From positions 1 through 64,000 of the forward strand of contig CAMVOY010000002.1 of NCBI GenBank assembly GCA_947169235.1: a stretch of DNA of 64,000 nucleotides, read 5' to 3'. Both the position numbers and the translations under genes were made by a program. The stretch comes from an uncultured Lachnospiraceae bacterium (GTDB lineage: Bacteria; Bacillota; Clostridia; Lachnospirales; Lachnospiraceae). Below are positions 19,090 through 29,572 of this stretch, in pieces (positions within the stretch are counted from its first letter, which is position 1; the number at the start of each line of letters is the position of its first letter). The notes beneath the pieces were generated by a model that saw nothing but the letters and a program-made list of their open reading frames with translations, ran no database searches and was not told the origin of the DNA.

Positions 19090-20267
19090 GTTTTGAGCAG
19101 TATTTAGAGGAGGAGGCCAATTTCAAACAACCGCACAAGGGCGAAGTTGTTGAGGGGACTGTTATTGATGTCAAGGATAATGAGATCATCCTGAATATTA
19201 AAGCAAAGTCTGATGGTGTTTTGACCAAGAGTGAATACAGCAATAACCCGGATGTTGACTTAAAGAGTGAAGTCAAGATCGGCGATGAGTTGACCGTCAA
19301 GGTAGTGAGCGTCAACGACAGCGAAGGCCAGGTGCTGGTTACATACAAGCGTCTCCAGCAGGATAAGGTTAACAAGCGCTTTGAAGAGGCGTTTGAGAAC
19401 CACGAGATCCTTACAGGTAAGGTAACACAGGCTCTCAAGGGCGGACTCAGTGTCAGCTACGGAGAGGGACGCGTGTTCATCCCTGCAAGTCTGGTTTCAG
19501 ACGTATTTGAGAGAGATCTCAGCAAGTACACTGATCAGGAGATCCAGTTCGTACTTACAGAGGTTAACGTACATAAGCGTCGTATCATCGGTGACAGACG
19601 CTGCCTCATCGTTGAGGAGAAGAAAAAGCTTCAGGAGGAGCTTCTCAGTCGTATAGAGGTTGGTCAGATGATCGAGGGTACGGTAAAGAACCTCACAGAT
19701 TTCGGCGCATTCATCGACCTCGGTGGAGCAGACGGACTCCTTCACATCTCAGAGATGAGCTGGGGACGTGTTGATGATCCGAAGAAGCTTTTCAAGGTCG
19801 GCGATACCGTAAAGGTAAAGATCAAGGATATCAATGATACCAAGATCGCTCTTACCATGAAGTTCGACGAGAACAATCCATGGAAGGATGCTGCTGAGAA
19901 GTACGCAGTTGGCAATGTGATCACCGGTAAGGTTGCACGTATGACTGACTTTGGCGCATTTGTAGAGCTTGAGGAAGGCATCGATGCACTTCTCCATGTT
20001 TCTCAGATCGCTATCGATCATGTTGAGAAGCCTTCTGACGTACTTAAGGTTGGTCAGGAAGTGACAGCAAAGATCGTTGATTTCAACGAGGAGACAAAGA
20101 AGATTTCACTTAGTGTTAAAGCTTTAGAGATTGAAAAGCAGAAGGCTGAGCAGGCTGCTGCAGGTGATGCAAAAGAAGCTGCACCTGCCGAAGACGCGAC
20201 AGAAGAGCCGGCTGAGGAGCCTGTAGAGGAAGTAGCTGCTACTGAGGAGTCATCTGACGAGGAATAA
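19074..20267 (+). CDS. rpsA: Ribosomal protein S1-type RNA-binding protein
   Basis: Four consecutive S1/OB-fold repeats (about residues 18-85, 100-170, 190-260 and 275-347) in 397 residues, with an acidic Ala/Glu-rich tail. Repeats three and four carry the clearest signatures, LTDFGAFIDLGG...GLLHISEMSW and MTDFGAFVELEEGIDALLHVSQI. This is the short S1 usual in low-GC Gram-positives, whose ribosome binding is looser than that of the six-repeat E. coli protein. GGAGG lies inside the end of ispH. Confidence 0.93.
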   Translation: MSEEMSFEQYLEEEANFKQPHKGEVVEGTVIDVKDNEIILNIKAKSDGVLTKSEYSNNPDVDLKSEVKIGDELTVKVVSVNDSEGQVLVTYKRLQQDKVNKRFEEAFENHEILTGKVTQALKGGLSVSYGEGRVFIPASLVSDVFERDLSKYTDQEIQFVLTEVNVHKRRIIGDRRCLIVEEKKKLQEELLSRIEVGQMIEGTVKNLTDFGAFIDLGGADGLLHISEMSWGRVDDPKKLFKVGDTVKVKIKDINDTKIALTMKFDENNPWKDAAEKYAVGNVITGKVARMTDFGAFVELEEGIDALLHVSQIAIDHVEKPSDVLKVGQEVTAKIVDFNEETKKISLSVKALEIEKQKAEQAAAGDAKEAAPAEDATEEPAEEPVEEVAATEESSDEE

Positions 20268-20272
20268 TATAA

Positions 20273-21061
20273 ATGGCAAATACATATGAGGATTTCAAAA
20301 CCTGGTTTTTGAGACTTTCCGGAATTGATCTTAATTGCTATAAAGAAAGCCAGATGAAAAGAAGGATCGACAATTTTTATACGCGTCGTAAGTTCAACGG
20401 TTATGAGGACTTTTTCGCGGCATTGTCAAAAGATGACCAGATGCAGAAGGATTTCACCGGTTATCTTACGATAAACGTTTCAGAGTTTTATCGGAATCCG
20501 CCACAGTGGCAGACAGTAGAAAAGGAAGTATACCCGACACTCATTGATCGATTCGGTAAAAACTTAAATATCTGGAGTGCCGCCTGCTCGACAGGAGATG
20601 AGCCGTATACGCTTGCGATGCTTTTGGCTGAGCATGTGCCGTTACATCAGGTGAATATCCTTGCAACCGATCTGGATGTGGATATTCTTAAAAAGGCTCA
20701 GGAAGGACGCTATATTGAAAAGAGTATAGCGGGGCTTCCAAAGGTTTACAGAGATAAGTATTTTGTGTCGGATGGTGACGGGTTTGTGCGCATTTCCGAT
20801 GATATCAAGAAAAGGATAACCTTTAAGCATCACAATCTGCTCAAAGACCCTTATCCGCGCGGAATGCACCTTATAGTCTGTCGAAATGTCATGATATACT
20901 TCACTGAGGAAGCTAAGGACGTGATCTACCGCAAGTTCTCAGATGCTATGGTCGATAACGGTATCTTCTTTGTGGGAAGTACAGAGCAGATAATCAAGCC
21001 TGCACAGTACAGTTTTGTCAGTGCGAAGTCATTTTTCTATGAGAAATCTAAGGATTTATAG
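20273..21061 (+). CDS. cheR: CheR-type protein-glutamate methyltransferase
   Basis: SAM-dependent methyltransferase that modifies glutamates of chemoreceptors. The 262 residues have the CheR N-terminal helical domain (about 1-70), then the catalytic domain with TINVSEFYRNPPQW, the SAM-binding WSAACSTGDEPYTLAM, NILATDLD, and CRNVMIYF. No other chemotaxis or flagellar gene is in the window, so it is either a distant part of that system or acts on another target. It is 5 bases after rpsA and a hairpin follows it. Confidence 0.92.
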   Translation: MANTYEDFKTWFLRLSGIDLNCYKESQMKRRIDNFYTRRKFNGYEDFFAALSKDDQMQKDFTGYLTINVSEFYRNPPQWQTVEKEVYPTLIDRFGKNLNIWSAACSTGDEPYTLAMLLAEHVPLHQVNILATDLDVDILKKAQEGRYIEKSIAGLPKVYRDKYFVSDGDGFVRISDDIKKRITFKHHNLLKDPYPRGMHLIVCRNVMIYFTEEAKDVIYRKFSDAMVDNGIFFVGSTEQIIKPAQYSFVSAKSFFYEKSKDL

Positions 21062-21082
21062 ACATTTGAAAAAATGATAAGG

Positions 21083-21109
21083 CCACCCCGCGTTTTTAAC
21101 ACGGGGTGG
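21083..21109 (+). terminator. GC-rich hairpin after cheR
   Basis: CCACCCCG (21083-21090) pairs with CGGGGTGG (21102-21109), extended by three pairs beyond one mismatch. No T-tract follows, so it may be a 3' stabiliser or a weak terminator separating cheR from plsX. Confidence 0.55.
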
Positions 21110-21147
21110 TCATTACTGTTTAATAGGAGATTGAAAAGGAGGTAATT

Positions 21148-22155
21148 ATGGACGTTACTGTAGCGCTCGATGCAATGGGCGGCGACTACGCTCCGAAGGA
21201 GACTGTAAGCGGTGCGATAGAAGCTGTTAAGGAATTTGGTCAGATATCAGTTATCCTGGTTGGAAGAGAGGCTGATATTAATAATGAGCTGTCAAAGTAT
21301 GAGGATTATCCGAAGGACAGGATCAAAGTCGTAAACGCTGATGAGATCATCGATATGGGTGAGGTTCCAACTCTTGCCATAAAGGAGAAAAAGAATTCTT
21401 CATTGGTTGTAGCAATGAAACTCGTGCGCGACGGTGAGGCGGATGCTATCGTCTCCGCGGGTTCTACAGGAGCGATCCTTGTTGGCGGACAGCTGGTCGT
21501 AGGTCGTATTAAGGGTGTAAAAAGGCCTGCACTTGCTCCGTTTTTGCCTACAAAGAAGGGCATGAGCCTTCTGATCGACTGCGGCGCAAATGTTGATGCC
21601 AAGCCGGAGAACCTGGTGCAGTTCGCTCAGATGGGTTCGATTTACTATGAAAACGTTATGGGTGTAAAGAATCCTACCGTTGGTATCGTGAATATCGGTA
21701 CCGAGGAGGAAAAGGGCAATAAACTTGTCAAGGAAACCGGACCTTTGCTTAAGGAATGCAAGGATATAAACTTCATAGGGAGCGTGGAGGCCAGAGATAT
21801 TCCGTCAAAACCGTCAAATGTACTTGTTTGCGAGGCTTTTGTCGGAAATGTTATCCTTAAACTGTTTGAGGGTCTGGCACTCACATTCCTTGGTGTTGTC
21901 AAAAAGGCACTTTTTAAGAGTACAAAGACAAAGGTGGGTGCGCTGCTTATTAAAAAGTCACTGAAGGAGCAGCTGTCGCTTTTTGATACAAAGGATCAGG
22001 GTGGAGCTCCGCTTCTGGGACTTAAGGGTCTCGTTGTCAAGGCTCATGGTAATTCAAAGAGCTTTGAGATCAAAACGGCGATAGGACAATGCATCACCTT
22101 TAAGGAAAATGATATAAGCGGTAAGATTTCAAAGGTTGTTGGTGGTAATGAGTAA
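21148..22155 (+). CDS. plsX: Phosphate acyltransferase
   Basis: Makes acyl-phosphate from acyl-ACP for phospholipid synthesis. The 335 residues open with VTVALDAMGGDYAPKE, the family signature, and contain SAGSTGAIL, LIDCGANVD and NIGTEEEKGN. AAAAGGAGG precedes ATG 21148. The usual neighbour acpP is absent: rnc overlaps the plsX stop by 8 bases. Confidence 0.97.
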   Translation: MDVTVALDAMGGDYAPKETVSGAIEAVKEFGQISVILVGREADINNELSKYEDYPKDRIKVVNADEIIDMGEVPTLAIKEKKNSSLVVAMKLVRDGEADAIVSAGSTGAILVGGQLVVGRIKGVKRPALAPFLPTKKGMSLLIDCGANVDAKPENLVQFAQMGSIYYENVMGVKNPTVGIVNIGTEEEKGNKLVKETGPLLKECKDINFIGSVEARDIPSKPSNVLVCEAFVGNVILKLFEGLALTFLGVVKKALFKSTKTKVGALLIKKSLKEQLSLFDTKDQGGAPLLGLKGLVVKAHGNSKSFEIKTAIGQCITFKENDISGKISKVVGGNE

Positions 22156-22861
22156 ATCAAATCAGGAATTATTTTTAGAGTCCATAGGCTATCGATTTTC
22201 CGACATTTCATTATTTGAGACTGCGTTGACTCACTCATCTTATGCGAATGATAAAGGGCTTGAGTACACCAGTAATAATGAACGGTTGGAGTTTTTGGGT
22301 GATGCTGTTTTGGAGCTTGTTTCGAGCAGGTTTATCTTTGATGAGCATCCCGATATGGTCGAAGGAGAGATGACCACGCTCAGGGCTAGCCTTGTATGTG
22401 AACAGAGTTTGGCAGAGGCAGCGAGGCAAATAGGACTCGATAAGCATTTGATACTTGGTCACGGAGAAGAAAAAACCGGTGGAAGAATGCGGGATTCTAT
22501 CCAATCAGACGCTTTTGAGGCTTTGATCGGTGCGATCTATCTCGATGGCGGCTACGATGAGGCAGAGAAGTTCATTAAGAAATATATCCTGACAGACATT
22601 GAACACAAGAGATTATACTATGATTCAAAGTCAAAACTTCAGGAGATCGTTCAAAGCTATTTTCATGAGGGTGCAAGTATCGTTTATGAAGTGGTTGATG
22701 AATCAGGACCGGCTCATGACAAGCTTTTTACCATCGGATTGAAAGTTCAGGGGAAAGAGTTTACGAAGGCAACCGGTCATACAAAGAAAAAAGCCGAACA
22801 GGAGGCCGCCTATCAGGCATTACTCATGCTGAAGGATAAGGACCTTTTGTCATTATTATAA
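22148..22861 (+). CDS. rnc: Ribonuclease III
   Basis: Double-strand-specific endoribonuclease for rRNA and mRNA processing. The 237 residues have the catalytic signature [14 protein letters not shown] near residue 43, a second acidic site in [16 protein letters not shown], and a C-terminal double-stranded RNA binding domain (about 160-230, ending [16 protein letters not shown]). ATG 22148 overlaps the plsX stop, with GGTGG before it. It is of interest beside the long intergenic hairpins, which would be natural substrates if transcribed. Confidence 0.96.
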   Translation: MSKSNQELFLESIGYRFSDISLFETALTHSSYANDKGLEYTSNNERLEFLGDAVLELVSSRFIFDEHPDMVEGEMTTLRASLVCEQSLAEAARQIGLDKHLILGHGEEKTGGRMRDSIQSDAFEALIGAIYLDGGYDEAEKFIKKYILTDIEHKRLYYDSKSKLQEIVQSYFHEGASIVYEVVDESGPAHDKLFTIGLKVQGKEFTKATGHTKKKAEQEAAYQALLMLKDKDLLSLL

Positions 22862-22875
22862 AGGGGCAGGACAAG

Positions 22876-25800
22876 ATGTATTTAAAAAGTATTGAAGTAC
22901 ACGGATTTAAATCATTTGCCAACAAGCTGATCTTTGAGTTCAATAACGGGATTACTGGTATTGTTGGACCGAACGGTAGCGGAAAGAGTAACGTAGCTGA
23001 CGCCGTACGTTGGGTGCTTGGTGAGCAGAGCGCCAAGCAGCTTCGTGGTGCAAGCATGCAGGATGTCATTTTTTCCGGTACCGAGCTTCGTAAACCGCAA
23101 AGTTATGCTTATGTTGCGCTGACTATAGCAAATGACGATCACAAACTTGATACTCCGTTCGAGGAGGTCCAGATCGCCAGAAAGGTCTACAGATCAGGTG
23201 AGAGTGAATATCTGTTAAATGGCGCAGTATGCAGACTTCGCGACGTACAGGAGCTTTTTTTCGATACCGGAATCGGAAAAGAAGGATATTCGATTATCGG
23301 ACAGGGACAGATCGACAAGATACTTTCAGGTAAGCCCGAGGACAGACGTGAGCTTTTTGATGAGGCTGCAGGTATCGTCAAGTTTAAAAAGAGAAAGGCA
23401 TCCGCTGAAAAGAGTCTCGAGGCGGAGAAGCTTAACTTAACGCGAGTTGAGGATATCTTAGGAGAGCTGACTCTCCGCGTGGAGCCTCTTAAGGAGCAGT
23501 CAGAAAAGGCAAAAAAGTACATCGATCTGAAAAATGAGCTGAAGGACATGGAGATCGGGCTTTTCCGTTTGGAGTATGAAGCTCTGAACAACGACAAGGA
23601 AAAGCTTGACGAGACCATACAGACGGCAAACGATGACCTTAACCGTGCAAAGGAAGAGAAGGAAGCAACGGCGGAGGCTTTCAGCCAGCTTGATGAGACT
23701 ATTCAGAACTTTGATCAGTCAATCCAGGACAAAAAGGATCAGATTCAGAAGAATCAACTTGCTTTGCAGAATTGTGAATCCGAGATCAGAGTGTGTAAGG
23801 AAAAGATATCTTCGATCGAGCAGGGAAAATCATTTTTCCGTGACCGTGAGGAGGCTATACTTGAGTCGATAAAGGAGATCGAGGAAGAGCAGGCTCAGTA
23901 TGCAGATGAGAAGGCTCAGATCGATGAGAACTTAAAGGATATGGAGATCCGTGAGCAGAATGCTCAGGATGCTCTTACTGAGCTTGAGAAAGAGATCGTT
24001 GAAAAGGAGATCAGGCTCGGCGAGGAGAATGAAGCGATCATTGACTCCATGAACCGTTCTTCTGAGATAACGCTTCGTCAGCAGAAACTGCGTTCACAGC
24101 TTGATCAGAATCGTCTTCGTCAGGCCGAGATGAACCAAAAGATCATCACCAATCAGTCAAAGGTTGACGAGGCTACTCAGGCAATGAAAAATGAGGAGGC
24201 CGATTTCAAAGAGGCCAAGGCCAAATATGATGATGAGTATATCGCGCACAAGAATATTCTTGCAAAGATAGAAGCAAAGCGTGCGGAGATACTCGAACAG
24301 AATCGCAAGATAGATGAGACGAAGAGTGAGTATCACAGGGAGAACTCCCGTCTTGAAACGTTGAAAAACATGACAGAACGTTATGAGGGATACAGCCAGA
24401 GTATCCGTCATGTCATGGAACAGAAGAAAGTAAATAAGGGCGTTCTTGGCGTAGTGGCCGACATCATCAAGGTTGACCGTAAATATGAGATCGCTGTGGA
24501 GACCTGTCTGGGAGGAAATATCCAGAACATCATAACAAAGGATGAGCAGGTCGCTAAGGATATGATCAATCTCCTTAAAGAGAATCATTACGGACGCGCG
24601 ACATTTTTGCCGTTAACCACAGTGACTCCTACCGGAAAGGAGCCGTGGCCTGAGGAGGCAGAGAGTAAAAAGGGTGTCCTTGGTTCGGTTGACAGCTTTG
24701 TTGAAAGGGATGACAAGTATGACAAGATAGTGAGATATCTGCTTGGAAGATATTTGCTTGTCGATACCATTGATAATGCGCTTAAGATCAACAAAGAGTT
24801 CGGGTATTCCATCAGGATCGTCACGCTTGACGGTGAACTGATGAATCCGGGTGGTGCGATATCCGGTGGTGCGTTCAAGAACAAAAATCACCTGCTCGGA
24901 CGAGGTCGCGAGATCGAAAAGCTTGGTGAATCATTAAAAGAGATCGAGAAAAAGCTCGAAACTATCCGTCAGGGGATTGCTGATCGTGAAGAAGAGATCG
25001 TGATGATGACTGAGACAGCTACCGAGAAAGCATCAAAGCTTCAGGAACTCGAGCTTCGCCAGAATACGGCAAAGATCAAATATGATCAGGCCGTCAGCAT
25101 AAAAGAGGAAACCGAAAAAGAATATAATTCCATTGCAGATGATAAGAAGGCTTTGGAAAGAGAAAAGAGCGATATTGAGACTGCCATCAAGTCTATCGAT
25201 GAATCTTTGGAGCTTTCGAAAAATGAAGAGGAGCTTTCCAAACAGCAGGTTGAGACTCTCGGAAATGAGATCAATGATGCTCATGACAAACAGTCGGCTG
25301 ACCAGGAAGCACTGAATGAGCTCAGACTTGAAATGACATCTGTTCGCGGCAAACTAAGCTTCATCGATGAGAATATCGAAAGACTTACTAACGCAGCCGC
25401 ATCAGCGAAGGAGCAGCTTGATGCCATCCATGCTGAGGCTGACAACTCCGATTCATCGATCAAGGAGCATGAGGATCAGATCAAGGCATATGAGCTTCGT
25501 ATCGAAGAACTCAAGGAGAATAATATAAACCTTGATAAGACCGTTGAGGAAGAAAAGGTTAAAAAGCAGGAGCTCATGGACTCCCAGAAACAGGCTTTTG
25601 AGTCCAGAGAGAAGCTTCTTACACGTATCGGCGACCTGAATAAAGAGGTTTTCCGATTGGAGTCTCAGCGTGAAAAGGTTGATGAAAAGCTTGAAAGCCA
25701 GATAGATTACATCTGGAATGAGTACGAGCTTACATACCATAATATCACTGAGATGGAGTTCGATGATTCCATTTCGAAAACCGAAAGAAGCCAGAGAGTC

Positions 25801-26439
25801 GGTAAGCTTCGTTCGAGCATAAGATCACTGGGTGATGTAAACGTAAACGCTATCGAGGAATACAAAGAGATCTATGAAAGGTACACAGTGCTCACTACTC
25901 AGCATGATGATCTCGTTGCATCCGAAGAAAAGCTTCGCGGTATCATCGAGGAACTCGATACCGAGATGAGAAGGCAGTTTTCCGAGAAGTTTGCGGCGAT
26001 CCAGAAAGAGTTTGACAAGGTATTTAAGGAGCTTTTCGGTGGCGGTAAGGGTACGCTTGAGCTTACCATTGACGAGGATGTACTTGATGCAGGTATCATG
26101 ATCAATGCACAGCCGCCGGGAAAAAAGCTTACAAATATGATGCAGCTCTCAGGTGGAGAGAAGGCACTTACGGCGATATCGTTGCTTTTTGCGATCCAGA
26201 ACCTGAAACCTTCACCATTCTGTCTGCTGGATGAGATCGAGGCGGCGCTTGATGATTCGAACGTTAAACGATATGCCAAGTATCTTCATAAACTGACTAA
26301 GAATACACAGTTTATCGTTATCACGCATCGTAAGGGAACCATGGAGGCGGCTGACGTTCTTTACGGTATCACGATGCAGGAGAAGGGTGTCTCGACGCTC
26401 GTTTCCGTTAAACTTATCGAGGAACAACTAGACGACTAG
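22876..26439 (+). CDS. smc: Chromosome segregation SMC ATPase
   Basis: Condensin core that loops and organises the chromosome. The 1187 residues show Walker [10 protein letters not shown] near residue 32, a first long coiled coil (about 165-500), the hinge (about 515-640, with GVLGVVADI and GGAISGG), a second coiled coil (about 670-1010), the ABC signature [10 protein letters not shown] and Walker [15 protein letters not shown]. The length and order are normal. It starts 14 bases after rnc. Two hairpin elements, E copy 3 and F copy 1, fill the gap to ftsY. Confidence 0.97.
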   Translation: MYLKSIEVHGFKSFANKLIFEFNNGITGIVGPNGSGKSNVADAVRWVLGEQSAKQLRGASMQDVIFSGTELRKPQSYAYVALTIANDDHKLDTPFEEVQIARKVYRSGESEYLLNGAVCRLRDVQELFFDTGIGKEGYSIIGQGQIDKILSGKPEDRRELFDEAAGIVKFKKRKASAEKSLEAEKLNLTRVEDILGELTLRVEPLKEQSEKAKKYIDLKNELKDMEIGLFRLEYEALNNDKEKLDETIQTANDDLNRAKEEKEATAEAFSQLDETIQNFDQSIQDKKDQIQKNQLALQNCESEIRVCKEKISSIEQGKSFFRDREEAILESIKEIEEEQAQYADEKAQIDENLKDMEIREQNAQDALTELEKEIVEKEIRLGEENEAIIDSMNRSSEITLRQQKLRSQLDQNRLRQAEMNQKIITNQSKVDEATQAMKNEEADFKEAKAKYDDEYIAHKNILAKIEAKRAEILEQNRKIDETKSEYHRENSRLETLKNMTERYEGYSQSIRHVMEQKKVNKGVLGVVADIIKVDRKYEIAVETCLGGNIQNIITKDEQVAKDMINLLKENHYGRATFLPLTTVTPTGKEPWPEEAESKKGVLGSVDSFVERDDKYDKIVRYLLGRYLLVDTIDNALKINKEFGYSIRIVTLDGELMNPGGAISGGAFKNKNHLLGRGREIEKLGESLKEIEKKLETIRQGIADREEEIVMMTETATEKASKLQELELRQNTAKIKYDQAVSIKEETEKEYNSIADDKKALEREKSDIETAIKSIDESLELSKNEEELSKQQVETLGNEINDAHDKQSADQEALNELRLEMTSVRGKLSFIDENIERLTNAAASAKEQLDAIHAEADNSDSSIKEHEDQIKAYELRIEELKENNINLDKTVEEEKVKKQELMDSQKQAFESREKLLTRIGDLNKEVFRLESQREKVDEKLESQIDYIWNEYELTYHNITEMEFDDSISKTERSQRVGKLRSSIRSLGDVNVNAIEEYKEIYERYTVLTTQHDDLVASEEKLRGIIEELDTEMRRQFSEKFAAIQKEFDKVFKELFGGGKGTLELTIDEDVLDAGIMINAQPPGKKLTNMMQLSGGEKALTAISLLFAIQNLKPSPFCLLDEIEAALDDSNVKRYAKYLHKLTKNTQFIVITHRKGTMEAADVLYGITMQEKGVSTLVSVKLIEEQLDD

Positions 26440-26443
26440 CGAC

Positions 26444-26521
26444 GCGCCGAACGCAATGTGAGCTTTTCTCACGACTCGTGGCTACGCCAGCTCGCTGTGA
26501 GAAAACTCACGCCGTCGGCGC
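26444..26521 (+). repeat. Family E hairpin element, copy 3
   Basis: Starts 4 bases after the smc stop. Helices: GCGCCGA (26444-26450) with TCGGCGC (26515-26521), extended by CG/CG; GTGAG (26458-26462) with CTCAC (26506-26510); TTTTCTCAC (26464-26472) with GTGAGAAAA (26497-26505); inner TGGC-TAC-GCCA (26479-26489). Compared with copy 1, three of the nine base pairs of the TTTT helix are changed on both sides and still pair. The segments ATGTGAGCTTTT and AAAACTCACGCCG are shared with copy 1. Confidence 0.87.
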
Positions 26522-26529
26522 TGTTAACA

Positions 26530-26702
26530 GGCTCCCGACTAGGACTGTTTAAGATTGTCCTAGCGGGGGATGTGTCTTTAACGTCGTTGCGCAGGCGAGG
26601 TTAGGAAACTCGAAGAGTTTCCTTCGAGCCGCACAACGTGACGTTAAAGAAAAAAGCGAAAGCGTGCCCCCGCGGACATTTAAACAGTCCGTATAGGGAG
26701 CC
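26530..26702 (+). repeat. Family F structured element, copy 1
   Basis: A 173-base nested structure before ftsY. Helices: GGCTCCC (26530-26536) with GGGAGCC (26696-26702); GGACTGTTTA (26542-26551) with TAAACAGTCC (26681-26690); CGGGGG (26564-26569) with CCCCCG (26667-26672); CTTTAACGTC (26576-26585) with GACGTTAAAG (26640-26649); GTTG/CAAC; and an apical hairpin GGAAACTC-GAA-GAGTTTCC (26604-26622). The 3' side carries AAAAAA then GCGAAAGC (26656-26663), a GNRA-type mini-hairpin. An alternative local helix CTAGGAC/GTCCTAG (26539-26545 with 26557-26563) competes with the second helix. Confidence 0.88.
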
Positions 26703-26716
26703 GATAGGAGAATAAC

Positions 26717-27637
26717 ATGGGATTTTTTGAGAGATTAAGAAACGGAATGAGCAAGTCGCGCAACCAGATGTCCGAATATATGGACGATGTGTTTGCGGCG
26801 GGACGTCCTATCGATGATGATTTTTACGAGGAGCTCGAAGAGATACTCGTTATGGCTGATGTCGGTGCCGAGACATCAGAGAAGATCATTGATGAGATGA
26901 AAGAACGTATCGAAGAGAAAAAATGGTCCGACGCTTATCTTGCAAAAGATATACTTAAGGACATTTTTAAAGAGAAGCTTGAGATGCCTATGGATGCGTA
27001 TTTCTTCATGAATCGCAAATCTGTTGTTCTGGTTATCGGTGTAAATGGCGTCGGAAAGACAACAAGCGTTGGAAAGATGTCTGCGCTACTTAAGAACAGA
27101 GGCAAGAAAGTGTTACTGTGCGCTGCTGATACTTTCAGGGCCGGTGCTATAGAACAGCTCAAGGAATGGTCAAAAAGAGCGGGCGTTGATATTATTGCAG
27201 GTACTGAAGGACAGGATCCCGCATCTATCGTATATGATGCCGTTGCGGCTGCCAAGGCAAGAGATGTAGACATACTTTTGTGTGATACGGCGGGTCGACT
27301 TCATAACAAAAAGAATCTCATGAACGAGCTTCACAAAATCCATACGATACTTGACAAGGAGTATCCGGGAGCTTATCTTGAGACACTTATAGTAGTTGAT
27401 GCTACGACCGGACAGAACGCTTTACAGCAGGTAAAGGATTTCTCCGATGTTACCAATGTTACCGGAGTTATACTCACAAAAATGGATGGTACCGCAAAGG
27501 GCGGTATTGCAGTGGGGATCTGGTCCGAGTTAAATATCCCGGTTAAGTTTATCGGTGTGGGGGAGACGATAGAAGACCTTGATATGTTCAAGGGTGATGA
27601 ATATGTTGAAGCTCTGCTTGGAAATACAGAGAGCTGA
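26717..27637 (+). CDS. ftsY: Signal recognition particle receptor
   Basis: SRP GTPase that docks ribosome-nascent chains at the membrane. The 306 residues have only a short N-terminal part (no long acidic A domain), then the N domain (about 20-90) and the G domain: GVNGVGKTTSVGKM near residue 113, ADTFRAGA, CDTAGRLHNK, and TKMDGTAKGG. Start ATG 26717 follows TAGGAG. The element ends 14 bases upstream, so ftsY translation begins at the foot of a long hairpin. Confidence 0.96.
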   Translation: MGFFERLRNGMSKSRNQMSEYMDDVFAAGRPIDDDFYEELEEILVMADVGAETSEKIIDEMKERIEEKKWSDAYLAKDILKDIFKEKLEMPMDAYFFMNRKSVVLVIGVNGVGKTTSVGKMSALLKNRGKKVLLCAADTFRAGAIEQLKEWSKRAGVDIIAGTEGQDPASIVYDAVAAAKARDVDILLCDTAGRLHNKKNLMNELHKIHTILDKEYPGAYLETLIVVDATTGQNALQQVKDFSDVTNVTGVILTKMDGTAKGGIAVGIWSELNIPVKFIGVGETIEDLDMFKGDEYVEALLGNTES

Positions 27638-27675
27638 TATCGGAATATTTTTGATGCATAGGAGGAGTATCGGTA

Positions 27676-28896
27676 ATGGATTTTGAACCATCACTTTTGT
27701 TTACACCGGATGGTGTGAGAGATGTGTACGGACGAGAATGCAGGGAGTATAATGTTATTCGACGTATGATAAGACAGGAGATGGAGCTTTACGGATTCCG
27801 TGATATCAAGACTCCGAGCTACGAGTTTTTTGATATTTTTAATAAGGAAAGAGGAACCGTTCCGTCGAACCAGATGTTTAAGTTTTTTGACAGACATAAC
27901 AACACGCTGGTTTTGAGGCCTGATCATACACCGCAGATCGCAAGGTGCGTGGCCAGATATTATGCGGATGAGGATATGCAGCTCAGGCTTTGTTATACCG
28001 GAAACACTTTTATCCATAACACTTCTTATCAGGGCAAGCTTTCCGAAACAACTCAAATCGGAGCAGAGATAATCGGTGATGCTTCTTCTGATGCGGATGG
28101 AGAGATGCTTACGCTTGCGATCGAATGTCTGAAAAAGAGCGGGCTTAAGGATTTTAGTGTTGATGTAGGACATGCCGGTGTATTCAGAGGACTTGTTCGT
28201 AAAGCCGGACTTGATATCGAGGAGATAAAAAAGCTCAGGCACTTCATTGAGAACAAAAACTCACATGCCGTAAAGGAGCTCCTTAGCGAAAAGTCAATGG
28301 ATGATGGTGTGAGAGAGGTTCTGATCAGGCTACCGGAGATTTTTGCTGATGATGATTCGTTGACATTTGTAAAAGAAAGAGTTTCTGATGAGGAAACCCT
28401 GGCTGCAATAGAAAGACTTGAAACTATCCGTGATATATTGGACGGTTTCAACATGCTCGATCATGTTACTTTTGATCTTGGAATGCTTGCCAAGATGGAT
28501 TATTATACCGGGGTTATTTTTAAGGCTTATACATTCGGAACCGGTGAGGCTATAGCGAGCGGAGGTCGTTATGACGATCTGATGGCGCAGTTTGGTAAGG
28601 ATAAGCCGGCGGTCGGCGTGGTTTTCCTGCTCAACTCCCTGATGGAGGCGCTCGCTTCCGAAAAGGTTGATGTTTTGACTCCGGATGAGGATATACTGAT
28701 CCTGTACAGATCTACCAATCGTAACGTGGCTATAGATTTGGCCAAAAAGCTTCGCGACGAGGGGCAGCCGGCATTTCTTATGAGAAAAAATGCTGATCTG
28801 TCGCTCGAGGAGTATAAGGAATACGGTAAAAGACGCGGACTCAAGGAGCTTCGTTACATCGATGATACCGGAGAGATAACAGTATTTAATGTGTGA
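27676..28896 (+). CDS. hisZ: ATP phosphoribosyltransferase regulatory subunit
   Basis: Catalytically inactive relative of histidyl-tRNA synthetase that completes and regulates short-form HisG in histidine synthesis. The 406 residues retain the class II motifs LRPDHTPQIARCVA and GGRYDDLMAQFG; the anticodon-binding domain of true HisRS is replaced by a short C-terminal domain. TAGGAGGAG precedes ATG 27676. hisG and hisD follow; the rest of the pathway is not in the window. Confidence 0.92.
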   Translation: MDFEPSLLFTPDGVRDVYGRECREYNVIRRMIRQEMELYGFRDIKTPSYEFFDIFNKERGTVPSNQMFKFFDRHNNTLVLRPDHTPQIARCVARYYADEDMQLRLCYTGNTFIHNTSYQGKLSETTQIGAEIIGDASSDADGEMLTLAIECLKKSGLKDFSVDVGHAGVFRGLVRKAGLDIEEIKKLRHFIENKNSHAVKELLSEKSMDDGVREVLIRLPEIFADDDSLTFVKERVSDEETLAAIERLETIRDILDGFNMLDHVTFDLGMLAKMDYYTGVIFKAYTFGTGEAIASGGRYDDLMAQFGKDKPAVGVVFLLNSLMEALASEKVDVLTPDEDILILYRSTNRNVAIDLAKKLRDEGQPAFLMRKNADLSLEEYKEYGKRRGLKELRYIDDTGEITVFNV

Positions 28897-28918
28897 AGAT
28901 GATAGAAAGGATCATTTT

Positions 28919-29572
28919 ATGGAAGGTACAGACAGATTTATCACTATCGCTTTGGCAAAGGGCAGGCTCGCGATGCAGACCTTGGACCTTTTTGAAAAAA
29001 GCGGGATAACCTGTGATGAGATAAAGGATAAGGATACCAGAAAGCTTATATTTGTAAATCATGAACTTGGTTTAAAGTTCTTTTTGTCAAAGACTTCTGA
29101 TGTGCCGACTTACGTAGAGTATGGCGCGGCAGATCTGGGCGTGGTCGGGTATGATACCATTTTTGAAGAGGGCAGAAAGATCCTTGAGGTATTGGACTTG
29201 GGACTTGGCAAATGCAATATGTGTGTCGCAGGCCCGGCTATCGCAAAGGATGATCTTGAAAACGGCAGAATCAGACGAGTTGCCACGAAGTACCCGCGTA
29301 TGGCAAAGGATTATTTTTATGAAAAAAAGCATCAGACTGTAGAGATCATAAAACTCAACGGTTCCGTGGAGCTTGCTCCCATAGTCGGACTGTCGGAGGT
29401 TATTGTTGATATAGTGGAAACGGGTTCGACACTGAAAGCAAACGGACTTGAGGTGTTGGAAACAATATGTCCGTTATCTGCAAGAGTAATTGTAAACGAA
29501 GCCAGTATGAAACTACTCAGAGATCGTATCCTGGCATTGATAAATGCGTTAAAGGAGGGCTTATGCGAGTAA
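28919..29572 (+). CDS. hisG: ATP phosphoribosyltransferase, short form
   Basis: First step of histidine synthesis: ATP plus PRPP gives phosphoribosyl-ATP. The 217 residues are the short catalytic form without the C-terminal histidine-binding domain, consistent with hisZ next to it. Signatures are TIALAKGRL, GAADLGVVGYD and VDIVETGSTLKANGL. ATG 28919 is used because GAAAGG lies before it and it gives the normal N-terminus; an in-frame start at 28889 lies inside hisZ. Confidence 0.95.
   Translation: MEGTDRFITIALAKGRLAMQTLDLFEKSGITCDEIKDKDTRKLIFVNHELGLKFFLSKTSDVPTYVEYGAADLGVVGYDTIFEEGRKILEVLDLGLGKCNMCVAGPAIAKDDLENGRIRRVATKYPRMAKDYFYEKKHQTVEIIKLNGSVELAPIVGLSEVIVDIVETGSTLKANGLEVLETICPLSARVIVNEASMKLLRDRILALINALKEGLCE

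Noticed and set aside
22136..22160. acpP between plsX and rnc
   Set aside because: The two genes overlap by 8 bases, so there is no room; acpP must be elsewhere.
26530..26702. F elements as ordinary rho-independent terminators
   Set aside because: No T-tract follows the 3' arm in any copy, and the internal A-rich GNRA segment is not a terminator feature.
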